Of a stretch of DNA of 10,956 nucleotides, positions 5,447-10,956 are shown in pieces. The notes beneath the pieces were generated by a model that was given only the letters and a program-made list of their open reading frames with translations, ran no database searches and was not told the origin of the DNA. Made by a program: the position numbers and the translations under genes. How positions within the stretch are numbered: position 1 is the stretch's first letter; each line of letters starts with the position of its first letter. This DNA is from Pirellulaceae bacterium (GTDB taxonomy: Bacteria > Planctomycetota > Planctomycetia > Pirellulales > Pirellulaceae): contig JADLDX010000469.1 in NCBI GenBank assembly GCA_020846515.1, positions 1 through 10,956 on the forward strand, in the 5' to 3' direction.

Positions 5447-6631
5447 GAACAATCCAAATTCTCTTGACCCGCTGAACATGGCCGTCAGCGCGTGCATCGT
5501 CTCGTCGACATCAATCAACGTGGTCTGATGGCCCAGGCTCAGTCGCAAGGTGCCACCTGTTCCATGCGAATCGACAGCCTGGTGGACCAAAGCCGCGCAA
5601 TGGAAACCGGCGCGCACTTCGATGCCGAAGTTAGCATCCAACACGGCGGCGGCTTCATGCACATCCCACTGGCTCGGCAGCAGGCTGACCACGGGCAGCG
5701 AAACGGCCTCTGCTGGATGGCCGATTATTCTAAGCACGTCGGGCGAAAAACGTTCGCGCAATCCCTTGAGCAAATGCATTAGCGGGTTTTGCCAAGTTGC
5801 CAGTGCCGTCTCGCCCTCGCGCAACCAGTGCTCAGCCGCTGCGGCCATCGATACGATGGCTGGCAAATTGAGGTTGCCCACTTCCACCGATTGTGGCCAC
5901 GCAGGTTGAAAGCTAAGTTGCTCACTAGCTGTGCCCGTGCCGCCGAACATCAAGGGCCGTAGTTGAGCTTGAGCCTGCGGTGTCGCGACGAGAAATCCAG
6001 TTCCGGGCAACCCGCCCAATCCTTTGTGCCCCGCGGCAGCCAGTAGATCAATGCCCAACCGCTGAATATCGATGGGCAAATAGCCGACCGTCTGGGAGGC
6101 GTCGACCATCAGTAGCGCGCCGTATTGATGAGCCATTTCGCTCCAGGCAGCCAGATCTTGAACGCGTCCCGTCACGTTGGACGCATGCGACACGATGACC
6201 AGTCGTGTCTTGGCCGTCATGAGCTGCGCTGCGGGTACCAGAGGCACTAGTCCTTGGTGATCACACGGTGCCACGTCGACTTGCACGCCATGTGTTTGCC
6301 GCCAGTGTTCCAGCGGTCGCAAGACACTGTTGTGCTCGATCGCCGTTGTAACTACATGGTCCCCCGCGTGCAGCAGACCGCTGATGGCCGCATTTAATGC
6401 ATGGGTTCCGCTTGAGCAAAAGGCCACGTCCGCCGCATCGCGACCGCCTAACAAGCGGCACAGGTTATGCCTGGCCGCAGTGACCCATTGATCGGCCGAT
6501 CTCGCGCTGGCGTAGGCACCGCGTCCACTGCTGGCACCGCAGTCGTGAATGAACTTCTCTGCCGCTGCCACCGCCACTGGAACTTTGGGCCAAGTGGTCG
6601 CCGCTTGATCAAGGTAGATTCTGCGTTGCAT
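5288..6631 (-). CDS. Cysteine desulfurase (NifS/IscS-type, class V aminotransferase fold)
   Basis: This 447-residue PLP enzyme converts cysteine to alanine and an enzyme-bound persulfide. Seen: YLDQAATTWPK (6-16), His100 in TAIEHNSV, Asp177 in VDASQTVG, the Schiff-base lysine 203 in AGHKGLGGLPGTG, and catalytic Cys345 in VRAGFHCAAL followed by GTGGTLRLSLG. This pattern fits the IscS-like subgroup with an RxGxHC active-site loop. The normal fold ends near residue 390. The remaining ~55 residues are translated from the intergenic palindrome cluster and look like read-through, not a known domain. It starts 13 nt behind moaA with no strong ribosome-binding site, suggesting coupled translation in the moaE-moaA operon. 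It may therefore supply sulfur for MoaD/molybdopterin synthase; that role is inferred. Confidence 0.93.
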   Translation of the reverse strand: MQRRIYLDQAATTWPKVPVAVAAAEKFIHDCGASSGRGAYASARSADQWVTAARHNLCRLLGGRDAADVAFCSSGTHALNAAISGLLHAGDHVVTTAIEHNSVLRPLEHWRQTHGVQVDVAPCDHQGLVPLVPAAQLMTAKTRLVIVSHASNVTGRVQDLAAWSEMAHQYGALLMVDASQTVGYLPIDIQRLGIDLLAAAGHKGLGGLPGTGFLVATPQAQAQLRPLMFGGTGTASEQLSFQPAWPQSVEVGNLNLPAIVSMAAAAEHWLREGETALATWQNPLMHLLKGLRERFSPDVLRIIGHPAEAVSLPVVSLLPSQWDVHEAAAVLDANFGIEVRAGFHCAALVHQAVDSHGTGGTLRLSLGHQTTLIDVDETMHALTAMFSGSREFGLFLANPPAAQQWEGRLAAAQSGRGLASTNPSMMRYAADSPLRRMHPPRKSTLNA

Positions 6632-6644
6632 TATGAAGTCAGGC

Positions 6645-7781
6645 CTAACCGCCTATTTGAAACATAGCGCGTACGGGCGGGGAAAAGTCCGCGGCGTCGA
6701 TACCGTGTGCCGCCCGTTTGGCCCGCAAACAGGTACGCACCACAGCCTCCACAGCGGCAGCATCTTGACACTCACGTACCGCGTCCGAACGCAGTACTTC
6801 ACGTACGTCCCATTCCTCGCGTCCAAAAAGACAATTGCGAAGCTTGCCGTCTGCTGTCAAACGCAATCGGTCGCACGCCGAGCAAAACGGCTGCGTCACC
6901 GAGTCGATAAAGCCAACCAGGCCCGATCCATTTGCAAATGCAAAGTCGGTGGCTGGTTGGGCTGGGTCCTTGATTTGTGCGGGTACCAACTTTCCAAAGC
7001 GCCCCTCGATTCTCGCTCGCATTTCGTCACCACTGACCATCTGGGAACGATTCCAAGCCCGCTCGGCATCCAGCGGCATGAACTCGATGAACCGCAAAGC
7101 TAAATTGCGTTCTCGAGCAAAACCAACCAGGTCGAGCACCTCGTCGAAATTTACATCGCGCATCACCAATGCGTTCAGTCGCACGACCAGCAATGGCTGA
7201 GCAATGGCTGCTTCAATACCAGCGAGCACCTGATCCAGCCCGGAGCGTCGAGAGAGCCGTCGAAACACCTCTTCGTTGAGCGTATCAAGACTGATATTCA
7301 CCCGTCTTAATCCGGCGGCGACCAGGTCGTCGATTTGCTGGGCAAGCAGCATGCCATTGGTGGTCAATGCCAGCCCTTCGAGTGACTCGATTTGACAGAG
7401 CATCCGCAATAAGCGGTGCAACTCGGGACGCATCAATGGTTCGCCACCGGTGATGCGCAGCTTGCGAATCCCAAGTGTCGCACTTATTCTTGCAAACTGG
7501 GCGATCTCTTCGAACGAGAGAAGTTTTTCCGAGTCCATAAACTGGGCCACTTCTGGCATACAGTATTGGCAGCGGATGTTGCATCGATCGGTCACGCTGA
7601 TACGTAGGGACCTATGAACGCGACCAAACGAGTCGATGAGCGGCAGGGTAGCCTGCGAGGCCTGAGCAAGCTTGGGCGAAGCCTTGGACTCAGTGGCCGG
7701 TGGAACAGCCGCAGACGTAGCCACGGATCTGTTTTCGGCAGGGCTCAAGCTGACCGGGGACCCTTCGGTTTCGTGCATCAT
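6645..7781 (-). CDS. moaA: GTP 3',8-cyclase MoaA (radical SAM)
   Basis: This 378-residue enzyme performs the first step of molybdenum cofactor synthesis, radical-SAM cyclisation of GTP to 3',8-cyclo-GTP. The SAM cluster motif is CNIRCQYC (Cys67, 71, 74), followed by TGGEPLMRPEL (111-121). The C-terminal second [4Fe-4S] cluster ligands are Cys300, 303 and 317 (FCSACDRLRL...NCLFG). It ends in the conserved double glycine (MFQIGG), needed in MoaA for activity. I chose ATG 7781 because it overlaps the moaE stop as ATGA, a classic coupled arrangement. Upstream in-frame ATG codons at 7796 or a start at 7823 would give up to 392 residues. Even so, ~47 residues precede the catalytic domain, rich in Ser, Ala and Pro and probably disordered. 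Confidence 0.95.
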   Translation of the reverse strand: MMHETEGSPVSLSPAENRSVATSAAVPPATESKASPKLAQASQATLPLIDSFGRVHRSLRISVTDRCNIRCQYCMPEVAQFMDSEKLLSFEEIAQFARISATLGIRKLRITGGEPLMRPELHRLLRMLCQIESLEGLALTTNGMLLAQQIDDLVAAGLRRVNISLDTLNEEVFRRLSRRSGLDQVLAGIEAAIAQPLLVVRLNALVMRDVNFDEVLDLVGFARERNLALRFIEFMPLDAERAWNRSQMVSGDEMRARIEGRFGKLVPAQIKDPAQPATDFAFANGSGLVGFIDSVTQPFCSACDRLRLTADGKLRNCLFGREEWDVREVLRSDAVRECQDAAAVEAVVRTCLRAKRAAHGIDAADFSPPVRAMFQIGG

Positions 7782-8260
7782 GACGGATGAACCCATTGGG
7801 CTTGAGATTGGCCGTGCTCGCACTTCCAGATCGGCACATGCTCTTTAATCTGGTCGATCAACCAACGCGCCGCAGAAAAGGCTGCATCGCGATGAGCCGA
7901 TCCGACGGCTACGGCGACGCTCGCCTGGGCGATGTCGACTCGCCCTAATCGGTGAACCAAGACCACCTCCACCAGTGGCCAACGAGCTCGCGCATCTGCT
8001 TCTAAACTCTCTAACATTTTTTGGGCCATCTCAACGTACCCGTCATACTCCAGATATCGCGTCTCGACATCGCCGGTCCACTGCCGCGTGGTACCCACGA
8101 ACAGAACTTCTGCCCCGCAGTTTGGTTTAGTAACAGTGGCTAGCATAGCGACCGTGTCGATCGGTTCGGTGGTTAACTCAACCAATTCGCATAGTTCCCA
8201 GTTAGGATTACCTAAGGACAACAGTTCAATTGTAGATGGAATTGTCGCACTCTGGAGCAT
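7778..8260 (-). CDS. moaE: Molybdopterin synthase catalytic subunit MoaE
   Basis: This is about 160 residues and the large subunit of molybdopterin synthase, which transfers two sulfurs from MoaD thiocarboxylate to cPMP. Key segments are AEVLFVGTTR (50-59), VAVGSAHRDAAFSAARW (117-133) and IKEHVPIWKCE (138-148). Lys139 and Lys146 correspond to the active-site lysines, seven residues apart as in E. coli MoaE. The start is uncertain: a GTG at 8275 would add 5 residues, while the family usually begins near ELTTEPID, so an internal TTG around 8185 is possible. It is probably the first gene of the moaE-moaA-desulfurase operon, sharing a 4-nt overlap with moaA. moaD and moaC are not in view. Confidence 0.93.
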   Translation of the reverse strand: MLQSATIPSTIELLSLGNPNWELCELVELTTEPIDTVAMLATVTKPNCGAEVLFVGTTRQWTGDVETRYLEYDGYVEMAQKMLESLEADARARWPLVEVVLVHRLGRVDIAQASVAVAVGSAHRDAAFSAARWLIDQIKEHVPIWKCEHGQSQAQWVHPS

Positions 8261-8275
8261 GAAAGCCAGCCCCAC

Positions 8276-8542
8276 GGTAACAGTTGTAAAATGTCAGGCT
8301 GCTAGTCAGCTCAACCTCTCGGGGGGCACTCATGCGGGATGTGGGCGAATCGCTTCGCGACTCGTGAATCACTCATGCGAGCGAAACGGTTGGGGGTTTC
8401 TCGCCACACGATCTGCAAGTCCGTGTTGCTACAGACACTCGATTATCCTACTATTGCAGGGGACGAACGAGCTACCCTGCTTACCGAGTTAGCCCAAACC
8501 CGTCTGGATTCTCGCCCATTTTTTCCTTCGGAAAGTTGTCAA
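8276..8542. other. Divergent intergenic region between moaE and the S41 protease
   Basis: This ~267-bp gap should contain promoters for two divergently transcribed units. I see a near-perfect hairpin CGAATCGC-ttc-GCGACTCG (8346-8364, one mismatch) and a T-rich run at 8518-8525 just before the protease ribosome-binding site. No convincing -35/-10 pair or molybdenum-cofactor riboswitch fold is recognised. The in-frame extension of the protease across part of this region (from 8339) lacks a ribosome-binding site and would bury the signal peptide. Confidence 0.4.
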
Positions 8543-10651
8543 ATGCAAAAAGCCAACCGAAAGCTGCTGGTGTTTGGGGCAGTTGTCAGTTTTATGGTCA
8601 CGCCTGCGTTAATGGCGGCCGAGCCTCCACCGCGTGTCCAGGACATGAAGGAATTCCGCGCCAAAGATGGCATTATTGTCCAGCGCGTGTCTGACATCAT
8701 GCACAACCAACATCTTTCCAAACATGGTTTGGACGATGAGATTTCCAAGCGAGCATTCGACCAGTTCTTCAAAGCCCTCGACCCGTTCAAGCTCTATTTC
8801 TACCAGAGTGACATCGACGGTTTCATGAAGAACCATACCACTTTGGATGATGATGCCAAGAAGGGTAAAGGCGAGTTTCCTATTCGAGTCTTCAAGACAT
8901 TCCTGGAACGAGTTGACGAACGCGTGAAAATGGCTCACGAAGAAATCGATCGTGAACATGATTTCACGATCGATGAAAAACTGCCAGCTGATCGCGATGT
9001 TGTTGAGTACCCTAAGACGCCCGAAGAGGCTCGCGATCGCATGCGGAAGCAGATCAAGTACAGCATGCTGCTTCTGAAAAACGAAAAAGTGGCCGAGGGC
9101 GATGAAGTCGCCAAGAAGAAATCCCAAGAGGATCCTCGCGCTCGCCTGCATCGTCGCTATGACAGTATCCTCAAGCGTCAACATCAGACCGATGCGGACG
9201 AAGTTCTCGAAACGTTCGTCACGGCCATCACGACTAGCTTTGATCCGCACACCACATACATGGCCCCCAAGACGCTGACCAATTTTGACATCGTCATGAG
9301 TCTGAAGTTGGAAGGTATTGGCGCTCAGCTAACTTTGGAAGACGGTTTCACGACGATTACCAACGTCGTACCTGGTGGGGCGGCTGCTAAAGATGGTCGT
9401 CTTAAGTCCGGTGATCGCATCGTCAGTGTTGGCCAAGGCGTCGACGGCGACATGGTCGATGTGCTGGATATGAAACTGGACGACGTTGTTTCCAAAATTC
9501 GCGGTAACGCTGGTACCACGGTTCGCTTGGGCGTCAAGCCCGCGGCCGGTGGCGAGGTGATCATCTACAACATCGTACGTGCGAAGATCAACCTCGAAGA
9601 CAGTGCTGCCCGCAGTGAAGTCGTCGAGCACGGCAAGAAAGCCGACGGTTCGGCATTTAAAGTTGGCTACATCGATCTGCCCAGTTTTTATTTGGATATG
9701 AAGGGTGCCAAAGGCAAGTCCGATTCGTACCGCAGTTCGACTCGCGACGTTCGAAACATCTTGACGACCTTCCGCGAATCCAACGTCGATGCCGTGGTGG
9801 TCGACCTGAGCCGCAATGGTGGTGGTTCCCTAACGGAAGCCATCAGTCTGACCGGACTGTTCATAGATCACGGACCTGTGGTGCAAGTCAAAGACCCTTC
9901 GGGAGAAGTGCAAGTCTATGACGACGAAGACAGTGGAGCCGCCTGGAATGGGCCGCTGGTTGTGATGACGAGCAAAGAGAGCGCTAGCGCCAGCGAGATT
10001 TTTGCAGGTGCCATCAAGGATTACCGCCGCGGTATCGTCGTGGGCGATCCTAGCACTCACGGCAAAGGCACGGTTCAAAGCCTGGTCGACCTTGGCCAAC
10101 TGCTGCTCAACCGGCCCAATGAATATGGGGCGCTGAAAATCACTATTCAGCAGTTCTATCTGCCCGCTGGCAAGAGCACTCAGCGTGAAGGCGTGCTATC
10201 AGACATTATTCTGCCGGCGATCACATCGGCGATGGATATCAGCGAAGCAGATCTTGATTACGCGCTGCCAAGCGACGAAGTTCGCAAGGCTGGCCATCAG
10301 GATTATGGATTGGTCAACAATGAGGTCCTTTCCAAACTTCGCAACCGATCGACCTCGCGCGTCAAGAGCAGTGAGGGCTTTGACAAGTTGCTCAAGCGAA
10401 TCGAATTGTATCGCAGTCAGAAAGACGAGAAGTACGTTTCGCTGAACGAACAAGCGTTCCTTGAGCGTCGCAAAGAGATCGATGCCGAGAAAGAAGACGA
10501 GAAAGCGATTTTGGATGCTCAGTTGCCAAAGAAAGAAGTTTTCAAGAAGGACTTCTATGCTGAAGAGGTGCTGAACATTACGACCGATTACGTTGAAGCC
10601 GTAAATTCCCTCGACCTGGCTGCCAACGCGAAGAAGGTTGACAAGTCGTAA
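8543..10651 (+). CDS. Carboxy-terminal processing protease (Prc/Tsp type, family S41A)
   Basis: This 702-residue secreted serine protease degrades or trims proteins by their C-termini in the periplasm. A signal peptide is visible: MQKANRKLL, then a hydrophobic core, with cleavage near residue 25 (ALMA/AEPP). Residues ~30-240 are the Prc N-terminal helical domain, ~250-335 a PDZ domain (LEGIGAQL...VVPGGAAAKDGRLKSGDRI), ~373-560 the S41 fold with VVDLSRNGGGSL (419-430), then a Lys/Glu-rich C-terminal helical domain. The Ser/Lys dyad is most likely Ser482 in ESASASEIF and Lys508 in THGKGTVQ. The length and layout match E. coli Prc (~680 residues) rather than short CtpA. ATG 8543 has GGAAAG 7 nt upstream; an in-frame start at 8339 would bury the signal peptide. 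It directly abuts the next gene. Confidence 0.95.
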   Translation: MQKANRKLLVFGAVVSFMVTPALMAAEPPPRVQDMKEFRAKDGIIVQRVSDIMHNQHLSKHGLDDEISKRAFDQFFKALDPFKLYFYQSDIDGFMKNHTTLDDDAKKGKGEFPIRVFKTFLERVDERVKMAHEEIDREHDFTIDEKLPADRDVVEYPKTPEEARDRMRKQIKYSMLLLKNEKVAEGDEVAKKKSQEDPRARLHRRYDSILKRQHQTDADEVLETFVTAITTSFDPHTTYMAPKTLTNFDIVMSLKLEGIGAQLTLEDGFTTITNVVPGGAAAKDGRLKSGDRIVSVGQGVDGDMVDVLDMKLDDVVSKIRGNAGTTVRLGVKPAAGGEVIIYNIVRAKINLEDSAARSEVVEHGKKADGSAFKVGYIDLPSFYLDMKGAKGKSDSYRSSTRDVRNILTTFRESNVDAVVVDLSRNGGGSLTEAISLTGLFIDHGPVVQVKDPSGEVQVYDDEDSGAAWNGPLVVMTSKESASASEIFAGAIKDYRRGIVVGDPSTHGKGTVQSLVDLGQLLLNRPNEYGALKITIQQFYLPAGKSTQREGVLSDIILPAITSAMDISEADLDYALPSDEVRKAGHQDYGLVNNEVLSKLRNRSTSRVKSSEGFDKLLKRIELYRSQKDEKYVSLNEQAFLERRKEIDAEKEDEKAILDAQLPKKEVFKKDFYAEEVLNITTDYVEAVNSLDLAANAKKVDKS

Positions 10652-10956
10652 ATGGATTCGAGGTTTTCAACAGGCTTACCTGAACTGGACGAGTCCCTGG
10701 GAGGCGGTTTGCTCCCGGGGACTCTGACTATGCTCATCGGCGCCACGGGCGTTGGCAAGACTCAACTAGCCATGGCTTTTCGCGAAGCCGGAGCGCAAGC
10801 GGAGGGCCAGGCCGGAGCGATCATCGATCTTTCCAGCCGAGGCGATTCGCAGAATCATGACGGCTATGGACAACGCATGTTCGGTAAGCCGCTGAGCGTG
10901 GCTGATCCCCGTCGTGATGACTTGCCCAATCCGTTCACCGACGGTCGCCCAGACGA
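10652..10956 (+). CDS. RecA/KaiC-like P-loop ATPase, N-terminal part (runs off window)
   Basis: An open frame starts at ATG 10652 directly after the protease stop and stays open for 101 codons to the window end. It opens with STGLPELDESLGGGLLPG (6-23), typical of KaiC/RadA/RecA-fold proteins, then the Walker A box GATGVGKT (30-37). Walker B lies beyond the end, so the family cannot be fixed. After the P-loop the sequence continues with AGAIIDLSSRGDSQ and a polar, Asp/Arg-rich region unlike standard KaiC, so it may be a lineage-specific ATPase. The start has no clear ribosome-binding site; the TAA-ATG adjacency suggests coupling to the protease gene, hence a shared transcript. Confidence 0.82.
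   Translation, partial: MDSRFSTGLPELDESLGGGLLPGTLTMLIGATGVGKTQLAMAFREAGAQAEGQAGAIIDLSSRGDSQNHDGYGQRMFGKPLSVADPRRDDLPNPFTDGRPD

Noticed and set aside
8443..8451. TTATCC-containing 9-mer considered as a DnaA box
   Set aside because: It differs from TTATCCACA at the last three positions and stands alone, so it gives no support for an origin here.
8339..8542. 68-residue N-terminal extension of the S41 protease
   Set aside because: No ribosome-binding site at 8339, and it would place the clear signal peptide internally.

Overview
The window looks like a chromosomal segment of a planctomycete, probably Pirellulaceae-like (Rhodopirellula/Blastopirellula type). This is judged from protein style (S23-type four-helix-bundle protein, halogenase-like flavoprotein, MoaA/MoaE with a cysteine desulfurase, Prc-type protease), moderate GC and many degenerate intergenic palindromes. 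The assignment is recognition of style, not a database match. All genes look chromosomal and housekeeping or accessory; no transposase, integrase, rRNA or CRISPR array is visible.

Layout. Positions 1-661 are non-coding and built from degenerate repeats: two related modules (1-273 and 376-620), each bounded by inverted copies of one GC-rich element, ending in a short 20-bp tandem repeat. Positions 662-884 hold two parS-like palindromes 40 bp apart, followed by a parA-parB operon (885-2874, 8-nt overlap). A tRNA-Pro(UGG) follows at 2919-2993 with a perfect 15-bp hairpin directly behind it. Next is a small S23/four-helix-bundle gene (3173-3496) that looks C-terminally altered and lies between purine/pyrimidine inverted repeats. 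A 310-bp gap leads to a flavin-dependent halogenase-like oxidoreductase (3807-5132).

Convergent to it, on the minus strand, is a probable three-gene operon read moaE -> moaA -> cysteine desulfurase (8260 down to 5288), with a 4-nt ATGA overlap between moaE and moaA and a 13-nt gap before the desulfurase. MoaA makes the first molybdopterin intermediate and MoaE is the large subunit of molybdopterin synthase. A cysteine desulfurase is the expected sulfur source for that synthase, so the operon is coherent although moaC and moaD are not in view. The 3' end of the desulfurase and the gap behind it (5201-5446) are a cluster of intergenic palindromes, and the last ~55 codons of the desulfurase are read from them.

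Divergent from moaE is a Prc/Tsp-type periplasmic S41 protease (8543-10651). Its stop codon is followed with no gap by the ATG of a RecA/KaiC-like ATPase that runs off the window end.

Most notable observations: the paired parS-like sites beside a repeat mosaic in front of parAB; the stand-alone halogenase-like enzyme with all three family signatures; the repeat-encoded tail on the cysteine desulfurase; and the bracketed, shortened S23 gene. I see no clearly new multi-gene system.
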